From Candidatus Avimonas faecium (GTDB taxonomy: Bacteria; Bacillota; Clostridia; Oscillospirales; Acutalibacteraceae), in assembly GCA_904419005.1 (NCBI GenBank), contig CAJFQI010000001.1:45334-109333 (forward strand): a stretch of DNA of 64,000 bases, written 5' to 3'. The position numbers were made by a program, and so were the translations under genes. Shown here one piece after another: positions 57,366-64,000 of this stretch. The notes under the pieces were generated by a model. The model was not told where the DNA came from, did no database searches, and worked only from the letters and a program-made list of their open reading frames with translations. The stretch's first letter is position 1; every line of letters starts with the position of its first letter.

Positions 57366-58286
57366 TTATCCAAACAGGTCTCGGAACTGGTCGGCGGCCT
57401 CCCCCTCGGCGTAAAAGCGCAGGGCGTCGCCGCTCCCCTGGTATTCCCCCTGCACCGTCAGCACCTGGCAGATTGTCCCGTCATTGCGGGAGGCAAGGTA
57501 GTCCAGCCCCGGCTTGGCCGCCGTGTAGTGGGAAACGAGGATGTCGGACTGCACCAGGTTGACTAGGGCGCTGAAGTCGGCGTCCGCCTGATCCGAGCGG
57601 GAGGCGCGCAGGTATTGGTTGATGAGCGCAGCCGTCACCTGCGCCTGCACATCGGCCTGCTGCCGGCGCCCGCCGTGCCAGTTCGGGTACCGCAGGACCG
57701 AAACCACCTGTGCGGAGCTCAGGGTTTTGAGCCCGCCCTTCAGCTGGATCGACAGGCCGTCGCCTTCGTAGTCGAGATCCTCGTTGAGCTGGAAGATCAG
57801 CCCCGACTCAAAGTGGTCGACCGCCTTTTCAATATTGTCGTAGGTAATCACCGCGTAATTGTCAAACGTCACGCCGCTGGATTCCTCAAGCGCCGTCTTG
57901 GTAACGGCGATCCCCTCCTGCGCGTACAGCTCATACAGGCGGATCTCGCTGGTCCCGTAATCGACCACCATATCCCGCGGAAAGGCCGCCGCGCCCATCC
58001 GGGTCCTGGCCGGGTCGGCGCGCACGGCGACAAAGCCGCGCGCCTGGCCGCCGTCGGTGGTGACGATCAGCAGGTTGCGGGCATCCTGCTGGGTAAAGGT
58101 GACCGCCTCGCCCGCCGAAAACCCGCTGGCCGCCGAGGATTCCCCGGCCAGCCGCTCCTCGTTGATCTTAACCACCGCCCACAGGCAGAGGCCGCCGAAC
58201 ACCACCAGGAAGATAACGAACGCCAGCAGGAAAACCAGCAGGTTGCTCGCGCGTCTTTTCTTTTTCTTCTTTTCCCAAAGCGCCAT
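57366..58286 (-). CDS. LCP-like (LytR-CpsA-Psr) membrane protein, divergent
   Basis: 306 residues. A lysine-rich cytoplasmic N-terminus (EKKKKKRRASN) precedes one membrane helix (LVFLLAFVIFLVVFGGLCLW). The outer domain keeps parts of the LCP fold: AAAFPRDMVV corresponds to the SIPRD strand, FDNYAVITYDNIEKAVDHF to the central helix, and LKTLSSAQVVSVLRYPNW plus GRRQQADVQAQVTAAL to the late R-x-R...RQ motif. LCP enzymes attach teichoic acids or other glycopolymers to peptidoglycan. Some catalytic arginine/aspartate positions differ here (first motif is TTDGGQARGF), so activity is uncertain. Own promoter upstream. Confidence 0.75.
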   Translation of the reverse strand: MALWEKKKKKRRASNLLVFLLAFVIFLVVFGGLCLWAVVKINEERLAGESSAASGFSAGEAVTFTQQDARNLLIVTTDGGQARGFVAVRADPARTRMGAAAFPRDMVVDYGTSEIRLYELYAQEGIAVTKTALEESSGVTFDNYAVITYDNIEKAVDHFESGLIFQLNEDLDYEGDGLSIQLKGGLKTLSSAQVVSVLRYPNWHGGRRQQADVQAQVTAALINQYLRASRSDQADADFSALVNLVQSDILVSHYTAAKPGLDYLASRNDGTICQVLTVQGEYQGSGDALRFYAEGEAADQFRDLFG

Positions 58287-58706
58287 GCCCTTTCCTCCTG
58301 TACCGGCGTCAGAATCCCGCCCACCGGCGGGTTTTACAGCTTTACAAATTTAGTATACCAAAAGTTGCGCCCGGCTGCCAACAACAGTTCTGTAATTTTT
58401 GGCTACAGATCTGTAAAAACTTTGCCGGCGGCCCCGCCCCCCCGGCGGCAGGAGGCGGGGAAAGGGCCGAAAGGCCATGCATACCGGGGAAAAAGGCGGA
58501 AACAGCGGGGAACATCCGGCAAGCCCGGACCGCCTGGCCCGCGCCGGGGAAAGCGGGGCGCCTCCGCCGCGCCGTAGGCCGGAAAGGCCGGCTTGCCGCC
58601 GGAACGCCAAAGGGGCTTCCCGGCCGCGGGGCTCCCGGCCGCGCGCTGGGAAGCCGCCTGCGCAGGGACTGGCGCGACGGTCGAGCCGCCAAACCGCCCC
58701 TTTTCC
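58287..58706. other. Divergent intergenic region containing the LCP-like gene promoter
   Basis: On the minus strand TTGGCA (58381-58376), 18-bp spacer and TATACT (58357-58352) form the likely promoter of the LCP-like gene, 65 bases before its start. The remaining 320 bases to the plus-strand promoter are very GC-rich and show no supported gene. Confidence 0.6.
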
Positions 58707-58735
58707 TTGACACCGGGAGAGGGCGGGGCTACAAT
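58707..58735 (+). promoter_or_regulatory. Sigma-A promoter of the XRE-membrane regulator gene
   Basis: TTGACA (58707-58712), 17-bp spacer, TACAAT (58730-58735), 33 bases before the ATG. AAGGAGG precedes the start. Confidence 0.8.
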
Positions 58736-58768
58736 GAGGCCGACTTCAAACACAAGGAGGAACGCCCC

Positions 58769-59854
58769 ATGGCAAACGACCAAGAAAAAGCCGCCCCTGC
58801 GGCGGAAATGAACCGGCAGTCCTTTGCATCCTTCATCGCGCGCAAGCGCCGGGACGCGGGCCTGACGCAGGAGGAGCTGGCCGGCCGGCTGTACGTCACC
58901 CACACCACCGTTTCCAAATGGGAACGGGGGATTTCCTATCCGGACATCTCGCTGGTTCCCGGCATCTGCCGCGAGCTCGGGATCTCGGAGCACGAATTTT
59001 TCACCGCCTGCGACGACCTGGCCGGCCGCCGCGCGCAGAGGGACGCCCGCCGCTGGCGCGGGATGACGCGGGCCGGGCAGACGGCCCTGTGCGTGTGCTA
59101 CGGCCTGGCCGTCCTGATCTGCTTTATCTGCGACCTGGCGGTTTTCCGCCGGCTGGATTGGTTCTGGATTGTGCTGACCTCGCTGATGCTGGCCTTCAGC
59201 CTAACCACCCTGCCGGTGCTGGTCAAGCGCAGCCGGGCCGTCGTCTGCCTGGCCAGTGCCACCGTCAGCCTGCTGCTCCTGCTGCTTTCCTGCGGGCTTT
59301 ATGCCGGGATGGCGGCGGTCGGCCGGGGGCTGGCCATCACCGCGGCCTGCCTGCTGCTGCCCTGGGGGCTGTACGCCCTCTGGCGGCTGTGCCGCCAATA
59401 CCGCCCCACCCTCTCGCTGCTGCTACTGACGGTGTGGACTTATCTCCTGCTGCTGGTTATCTGGCTGGTGACCGGCGGGGATTGGCTGTTTTCCCTGGCC
59501 TTCCCCATCGCCACCCTGAGCTACGCCTTCGTCTGGGTTTATTTCGCCGTCGCGCACTGGCTCCCCCTGCATCCCTGCCTGAAGGCCGGGCTCCTTACCG
59601 CCGTTACGGCGCTGGCCATCCCGGTCGGCACCAGCTTTGCGGACGCGCTGACCGGCGGGCAGGCGCCGGGGCGCACCTTTGCCGCCTATTTTGACTGGAG
59701 CCGCGGGATGACGGTCGCTTCGCAGGAGGGCACCGTCACAGGCAACCGGCTGGTCTTCTGGCTCCTGCTCGCCGCCGCGGCCGTCCTGCTGGCGGTCGGG
59801 GCCGGCCTCGCCCTGCGCCGCCGGAAGCGGGACGCCGCGGACAAGGAGAAATAG
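58769..59854 (+). CDS. XRE-family regulator with C-terminal multi-helix membrane domain
   Basis: 361 residues. Residues 18-75 are a Cro/cI helix-turn-helix (FIARKRRDAGLTQEELAGRL then VTHTTVSKWERGISYPDISL). After a short linker about eight hydrophobic helices follow, from ALCVCYGLAVLICFICDLAV to LVFWLLLAAAAVLLAVGAGL, with a Lys/Arg-rich end. The layout places the DNA-binding domain in the cytoplasm, anchored to the membrane. Such proteins are common in Firmicutes; their signals are generally unknown. Own consensus promoter; ends at a long palindrome. Confidence 0.92.
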   Translation: MANDQEKAAPAAEMNRQSFASFIARKRRDAGLTQEELAGRLYVTHTTVSKWERGISYPDISLVPGICRELGISEHEFFTACDDLAGRRAQRDARRWRGMTRAGQTALCVCYGLAVLICFICDLAVFRRLDWFWIVLTSLMLAFSLTTLPVLVKRSRAVVCLASATVSLLLLLLSCGLYAGMAAVGRGLAITAACLLLPWGLYALWRLCRQYRPTLSLLLLTVWTYLLLLVIWLVTGGDWLFSLAFPIATLSYAFVWVYFAVAHWLPLHPCLKAGLLTAVTALAIPVGTSFADALTGGQAPGRTFAAYFDWSRGMTVASQEGTVTGNRLVFWLLLAAAAVLLAVGAGLALRRRKRDAADKEK

Positions 59855-59869
59855 CCGGGCCAACAGTAT

Positions 59870-59913
59870 GCAAAGCAGCGGGGACGCCCCTGGGGGCGTC
59901 CCCGCTGCTTTGC
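59870..59913. terminator. 21-bp perfect inverted repeat between convergent XRE and cbiK genes
   Basis: The left arm GCAAAGCAGCGGGGACGCCC plus C (59870-59890) is exactly complementary to 59893-59913, separated by two bases. It begins 16 bases after the XRE stop and ends 36 bases before the cbiK stop. No T-run. It is of the same kind as the repeat at 43129-43182. Confidence 0.75.
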
Positions 59914-59948
59914 AGAAACAAGCTCTCCGAAGCCTTCCGCGGCTGGAG

Positions 59949-60767
59949 TTACAGCGGACGGGCCTGCGCGATATGCCGCAGAAACAGCCGCTGGAAGCCG
60001 GGGTCCTCCCCCAGCCCTGCAAGACACACCTCCACCACAAACCCCTGCGCCTCCAGCCGGCTTTTCCAGCTGTCCGCCCCGTCGCCCGCCATGCATTCGG
60101 CTGCGTGCTGCCCCGCCGTCACCATCAGCGGCGCAAGGAGCACCCGGCGCACCCCCATCCGCCGCAGAACGGGCAGAACCCCCGAAAGGGGGAGCCCGCC
60201 CTTGAGGGTGGCCAGGCGGATATCCGCCCGGTCCGCAATCTCAAGCAGGCGGCCTAAGGCGGCATAGGCCCGGTTCTCCGCCCCGGGAGAGCCGTGTCCC
60301 ATCAGGAGGACACAGGCCCCCTCCCGGCGCGGGAAGCGATGGTTCAGCAGAGCCGCCGTCTCCCGCAGGTCCTGGCGGGAGGCAAACAGCGGCTCGCCGC
60401 TTTTCAGCACGCGGAACGCCTCCCGGTATTCCTGAAGCGTGGCGTACATCCAGCCGTATTCCCGGCCGGGCAGCAGATGGGTAGGCTGCACGGTCAATTC
60501 CCGCACCCCCTGCTGCAGCAGCCCCTGCAGCGCCTGCTGCGGGGAGGGGACAACGATCCCCCGGCCCTGCAGCGCCTCCCGGACCAGACGGCTGGTGTAG
60601 GCCGCCTCCACCCGATAGCCCGGGTAAGCGCGGCGCGCAGCCCCTTCCAGGGCATCAAGGGCGTCCTTCCGGGCCGTCTCCCGGCTGGTGCCGACGCTGG
60701 CAATCAAAAGCCCGCTGCTCGGCCGGCCCTCCCCGCCGCCCGCCGGGCTTTCCCTGTATTCTGTCAT
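59949..60767 (-). CDS. cbiK: Sirohydrochlorin cobaltochelatase (anaerobic, CbiK-type)
   Basis: 272 residues, family length. Features: ASVGTSRETARKDALDALE at the start, VVPSPQQALQGLLQQG, VQPTHLLPGREY, LMGHGSPGAENRAYAAL (first metal-ligand His) and APLMVTAGQHAAECMAGD (second His; the usual form is GDHANNDMAGD). CbiK inserts cobalt into sirohydrochlorin in the anaerobic cobalamin pathway. No other cobalamin gene is in the window and I see no cobalamin-riboswitch B12 box in its leader. Corrinoid supply would fit the MttB/UroD proteins. Confidence 0.93.
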   Translation of the reverse strand: MTEYRESPAGGGEGRPSSGLLIASVGTSRETARKDALDALEGAARRAYPGYRVEAAYTSRLVREALQGRGIVVPSPQQALQGLLQQGVRELTVQPTHLLPGREYGWMYATLQEYREAFRVLKSGEPLFASRQDLRETAALLNHRFPRREGACVLLMGHGSPGAENRAYAALGRLLEIADRADIRLATLKGGLPLSGVLPVLRRMGVRRVLLAPLMVTAGQHAAECMAGDGADSWKSRLEAQGFVVEVCLAGLGEDPGFQRLFLRHIAQARPL

Positions 60768-61252
60768 GACAGCCTCCCCCTTCCTTGAACAGGGCCCCCG
60801 CCCCGGTATACTCCGTGTGCTACTGCCCGGCCCCTAAACAGAACCGCCTTCCGCCGTTTGCATTTTCATCCTTATTTAAAGATCTAAGCCGGCCGATATA
60901 TCCGCGCCCCTTTTAAGCTGCCGTCCTCCCTCCGGGAACGCCTCCCCTCTCTTCCCGCCCCGGCCCCGCAGGCATGGATATCTATTTTACTATAGCATAT
61001 TTTAGCATACTTTCCCGCCATAACAAAGCAAAAAGGAAAATTTCCGCCGCCCGGTACGGCTTTTTCCATTCCCCCGGCCGCGCACCGGCCAAGCGCCCAC
61101 GGCGGAAGGGGCGGCCTGCGCCACAGCGCGGCTCTCCTGGCAGCGGGCAGCCCCGCATCCCCGGAGATCCCCTCCCGCCTTGTGTACAGCCCCCGGGAAT
61201 ACCCGCACAAAATTTCGGTTTCATGCGGCAAAAATAACGGTCAAATATCATA
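60768..61252. other. Divergent intergenic region between cbiK and the MarR gene
   Basis: About 485 bases. An AT-rich island at about 60975-61050 contains, on the minus strand, TTGTTA-16-TAAAAT, a possible distant promoter for cbiK; TATACC near 60812 is a weaker, closer candidate. The GC-rich remainder has open frames without ribosome-binding sites or recognisable domains, and I see no gene in it. Confidence 0.4.
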
Positions 61253-61300
61253 TTGACAAGACGACTTTGATGCGTTAAAATTTTGTTCGTTTCCGAACAA
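61253..61300 (+). promoter_or_regulatory. Promoter and MarR-type operator of the marR-ABC exporter operon
   Basis: TTGACA (61253-61258), 17-bp spacer, TAAAAT (61276-61281). Starting 1 base after the -10 box is the perfect dyad TTGTTCGTTTCCGAACAA (61283-61300; 7-bp arms, 4-base centre), which covers the transcription start. A MarR repressor bound there would block initiation; autorepression by the next gene is the likely arrangement. Confidence 0.8.
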
Positions 61301-61348
61301 TTGCGGAGCGGAATTGTCATTTTACGGCAAAGAGGGGGAAGGATTCGA

Positions 61349-61774
61349 ATGGAAAAAGACTGTGGGATGTGGATCCATATCCTATCCCACAAGCTTAGAA
61401 AGCGCATGAACACCGACGTGCAAAGCCTGGGCCTCACCGCAGCGCAGAGCCGTATCATGCACTATATCCTGGTGAAATGCGCCGACGGGCCGGTGTTCCA
61501 GCGCGATGTGGAAAACGCCTTCGGCCTGAGCCGTTCCACCGCCACCGGCATCCTGCAGCTGATGGAAAAAAACGGCCTGATCCTGCGGGAAAGCGTGGCC
61601 AGCGACGCGCGCCTGAAAAGCCTGATCCCCACCGAAAAGGCGGGGCAACTGGATGCAAGGGTCGGCGAGTGCCTGGATCAGACGGAGCAGTGCCTCACCC
61701 ACGGCCTTTCAAGCACGCAGCTTTCGGCGTTTCTGGAGACCGCCGCGCACATGTCCGCAAACCTTGACCGATAG
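61349..61774 (+). CDS. MarR-family transcriptional regulator
   Basis: 141 residues from ATG 61349. The winged helix spans about residues 30-95: LTAAQSRIMHYILVKC, FQRDVENAFGLSRSTATGIL, then the wing GLILRESVASDARLKSL. The N- and C-terminal helices form the dimer interface. It is followed 91 bases later by two ABC exporter half-genes, and a dyad covers its own start site. The usual role is repression of the adjacent exporter until a toxic ligand binds. Confidence 0.93.
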   Translation: MEKDCGMWIHILSHKLRKRMNTDVQSLGLTAAQSRIMHYILVKCADGPVFQRDVENAFGLSRSTATGILQLMEKNGLILRESVASDARLKSLIPTEKAGQLDARVGECLDQTEQCLTHGLSSTQLSAFLETAAHMSANLDR

Positions 61775-61865
61775 CCGGCGCCCCGGCCACCGGTTCCCGC
61801 AATGATTTTGATGATGCGCCGCGCGTGCGCGCACGGAGGCATCATGCTTTGGAGGAATGTCGCAT

Positions 61866-63632
61866 ATGATAAAAACCCTCGCTCGCAGTATCCGCGAGTT
61901 CAAAAAGACGGCCATTTTGACGCCGCTGCTGGTCACAGTGGAAGTGGTACTGGAATGCATCATCCCGTTTGTCATTGCCAACCTGGTTAATGATATGCAG
62001 GCCGGCTGCGGGATGGACGTCATCGTCGGCTACGGCATCCAGCTTCTGGTCATGGCGGTTTTGTCGCTGGTTTTCGGCGTGGCGGCCGGCAACACCTGCG
62101 CCACCGCCTCCACCGGCTTTGCGCGCAACCTGCGCAAGGACATGTTCTACCGCATCCAGGATTACTCCTTTGAGAACATCGACAAGTTCTCGGTGTCCAG
62201 CCTGGTGACCCGTATGACCACCGACGTCGTAAACGTGCAGATGTCCTTTATGATGATCATCCGCGTGGCTATCCGCGGCCCGCTGATGCTGATCTTCTCC
62301 TTCATCATGGGCTTTGCCATGGGCGGGCGGCTGGCCATGATCTTCCTGGTCACCATCCCGCTGCTGACCATCGGGCTGGTGCTGGTCATCCGCAAGGCCA
62401 CCCCGATTTTCCGCCGGGTGTTCCGCAAGTACGATGCGCTCAACGATTCGGTGCAGGAAAACGTGCAGGCCATGCGGGTTGTCAAAAGCTATGTGCGGGA
62501 AGAGTATGAAAAGAAAAAGTTCGGCGCCGCGGCCGAAAACGTCCAGAAGGACTTCACCAGAGCCGAGCGCATCATGGCCCTCAACGGCCCGATGATGCAG
62601 TTCTGCGTCTATACCGGCATGGTCTTTGTCATGTCTTACGGCTCCTACGCCGTCATCACCTCCCGCGGGCTGGACCTCAACGTCGGCCAGATGTCCTCGA
62701 TGCTGACCTACAGCTTCCAGATCCTCATGAGTCTGATGATGCTCTCGATGGTCTTTACGATGATTACGATGTCGCAGGAATCGGCCGAGCGTATTGTCGA
62801 AGTCCTCGGTGAAGAGAGCACGCTGCAGAGCCCCGAAAACGCCGTAACCGAAGTGAAGGACGGCTCGATCGATTTTGACCACGTCAGCTTCAAATACTCC
62901 AAAAAGGCCGAGCGCAACGCCCTTTCGGATGTTGACCTGCACATCAAATCGGGCGAGGTCATCGGCATCCTGGGCGGCACAGGCTCCTCCAAGTCGTCGC
63001 TCGTGCAGCTGATCCCGCGGCTGTACGATGCAACCGAAGGCAGCGTCAAGGTGGGCGGCGTCGATGTGCGCCGGTATGACCTGGAAGCGCTGCGCAACCA
63101 GGTGGCCGTGGTGCTGCAGAAGAACGTCCTGTTCTCCGGCACCATCAAGGACAACCTGCGCTGGGGCAACCCGAACGCCACCGACGAAGAGATGATCGAA
63201 GCCTGCAAGCTCGCCCAGGCCGATGAGTTCATCCAGCTCTTCCCCGATAAGTACGACACCTGGATCGAGCAGGGCGGCTCGAACGTTTCGGGCGGCCAGA
63301 AGCAGCGCCTTTGCATTGCGCGCGCGCTGCTCAAAAAGCCGAAGGTCCTGATCCTGGACGATTCGACCTCCGCCGTCGATACCCGCACCGACGCGCTGAT
63401 CCGCAAAGGCTTCCGGGAATTTATCCCCGAAACCACCAAGATCATCATTGCCCAGCGCGTCGCCAGCGTGGAGGACGCCGACCGCATCATCATGATGGAG
63501 GGCGGCCGCATCACCGCGATCGGCAGCCATCAGGAGCTCATGCAGACCTGCCAGGTCTACCGCGAGACCTATGAAAGCCAGAACCGCGCCAAAAATGAAA
63601 CTGTGGCAGGAGGTGACAAGGATGCCCAATAA
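61866..63632 (+). CDS. ABC exporter half-transporter (heterodimer subunit with degenerate site)
   Basis: 588 residues from ATG 61866 (GGAGG ten bases before; an ATG at 61857 lies directly against GGAGGA). Six membrane helices occupy residues 1-320. The ATPase has Walker A GGTGSSKSSL (Ser in place of the Gly before Lys), Q-loop AVVLQKNVLFSGTI, signature NVSGGQKQRLCIARALL and Walker B VLILDDSTSAVD. The catalytic Glu after Walker B is Asp, as in the inactive site of heterodimeric exporters such as TM287/288 and LmrCD. The start of the next gene overlaps its end by 11 bases. Likely multidrug or lipid/peptide export. Confidence 0.94.
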   Translation: MIKTLARSIREFKKTAILTPLLVTVEVVLECIIPFVIANLVNDMQAGCGMDVIVGYGIQLLVMAVLSLVFGVAAGNTCATASTGFARNLRKDMFYRIQDYSFENIDKFSVSSLVTRMTTDVVNVQMSFMMIIRVAIRGPLMLIFSFIMGFAMGGRLAMIFLVTIPLLTIGLVLVIRKATPIFRRVFRKYDALNDSVQENVQAMRVVKSYVREEYEKKKFGAAAENVQKDFTRAERIMALNGPMMQFCVYTGMVFVMSYGSYAVITSRGLDLNVGQMSSMLTYSFQILMSLMMLSMVFTMITMSQESAERIVEVLGEESTLQSPENAVTEVKDGSIDFDHVSFKYSKKAERNALSDVDLHIKSGEVIGILGGTGSSKSSLVQLIPRLYDATEGSVKVGGVDVRRYDLEALRNQVAVVLQKNVLFSGTIKDNLRWGNPNATDEEMIEACKLAQADEFIQLFPDKYDTWIEQGGSNVSGGQKQRLCIARALLKKPKVLILDDSTSAVDTRTDALIRKGFREFIPETTKIIIAQRVASVEDADRIIMMEGGRITAIGSHQELMQTCQVYRETYESQNRAKNETVAGGDKDAQ

Positions 63633-64000
63633 CGCTTCGACCGAACGCGGCAAGCGCGCCCCCAAGGGCGTAATGCCCCGGCTGATCCGCACCGTCTTTT
63701 CGTTTTACCCGGTGCTGCTGCCCATCACCATCGCCTGCATCCTGATCAACGCCATCGTCAGCTCGATGCCGTCGGTCTTTATGCAGAACGCAATGGCCAT
63801 TGTGGAAGATACCTACGCCGCCGGCGATTGGGCTGCAGCCGCAGGCCCGATCATGCGGCTGGTCGCCATCCTTGTGGTGCTGTACGTCATCAGCCTGGCG
63901 GCCGGCGCGGCCTTCAACCAGCTCATGGCCGTCATCACCCAGGGCACCCTGGCCAAACTGCGTGAAAAGATGTTTGACCACATGCAGGACCTGCCCATCC
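63622..64000 (+). CDS. ABC exporter half-transporter, second subunit, N-terminal part only
   Basis: The frame opens at ATG 63622 (GGAGGTGACAAGG upstream), overlapping the previous gene by 11 bases, and runs off the right edge after 126 codons. The visible part has two membrane helices (VLLPITIACILINAIVSSMP; VAILVVLYVISLAAGAAFN) and the start of the coupling region (VITQGTLAKLREKMFDHMQD) of a type IV ABC exporter. Its ATPase domain, expected to hold the intact catalytic Glu, lies outside the window. Confidence 0.9.
   Translation, partial: MPNNASTERGKRAPKGVMPRLIRTVFSFYPVLLPITIACILINAIVSSMPSVFMQNAMAIVEDTYAAGDWAAAAGPIMRLVAILVVLYVISLAAGAAFNQLMAVITQGTLAKLREKMFDHMQDLPI

Noticed and set aside
60768..61000. 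Cobalamin riboswitch upstream of cbiK
   Set aside because: No B12-box (GCCACTG-type) sequence is present in the leader.

Overview
The window is GC-rich DNA with tightly packed genes, consistent with a strictly anaerobic, spore-forming member of the Clostridia, probably Oscillospiraceae/Ruminococcaceae-like. Supporting genes are spmA/spmB, an AbrB/SpoVT-type regulator, a SpoIIE-type phosphatase, two [FeFe]-hydrogenase-family proteins, feoAB and cbiK. No rRNA, tRNA, CRISPR array or insertion sequence was recognised. The genus cannot be fixed from the sequence alone.

Region 1 (1-29,000, all minus strand) is one glycan-utilisation locus read leftward from a strong promoter at about 28,980. In order of transcription it encodes GH3, GH35 and GH94 enzymes, a lipoprotein solute-binding protein, a 995-residue solute-binding protein with extra N-terminal beta-sandwich domains, two complete pairs of sugar ABC permeases separated by an NHL-TPR-YIP1 membrane protein and a DUF5696 protein, a UroD-like and an MttB-like protein, a ROK repressor, a GH4 enzyme, a NagB-ROK fusion, a PHP phosphoesterase and a GH127 enzyme cut by the window edge. 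No ABC ATPase is present, so a shared MsmX-type ATPase elsewhere is implied. The MttB/UroD pair hints that a methylated compound is handled together with the sugar.

Region 2 (29,000-33,200) holds an 896-residue MerR-type regulator fused to a GyrI-like domain, a lectin-like beta-sandwich and a BtrH/C39-like papain-fold domain. It is read from a classic 19-bp-spacer MerR promoter with a perfect palindrome. A 5'-truncated nucleotidyltransferase relic follows.

Region 3 (33,200-46,600) is mostly housekeeping: feoB/feoA, spmB/spmA, an AbrB regulator, ywlG, an Smr-domain protein, pyrE, a second UroD-like gene, a secreted NagZ-like GH3 enzyme and glmS. A decayed copy of the pyrE 3' end lies between the UroD gene and the NagZ-like gene.

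Region 4 (46,600-51,900, minus strand) is a four-gene operon from a consensus promoter: thioredoxin-like ferredoxin, PAS-containing HydS-type putative sensory hydrogenase, SpoIIE-type phosphatase and group B-like [FeFe] hydrogenase. It looks like a redox or H2 sensing module.

Region 5 (52,000-64,000) contains a response regulator/histidine kinase pair, a PNPOx-family flavoprotein, a transglutaminase-like lipoprotein, an LCP-like protein, a membrane-anchored XRE regulator, cbiK, and a MarR-regulated heterodimeric ABC exporter whose second subunit runs off the right edge. Several convergent gene pairs end in long perfect inverted repeats.
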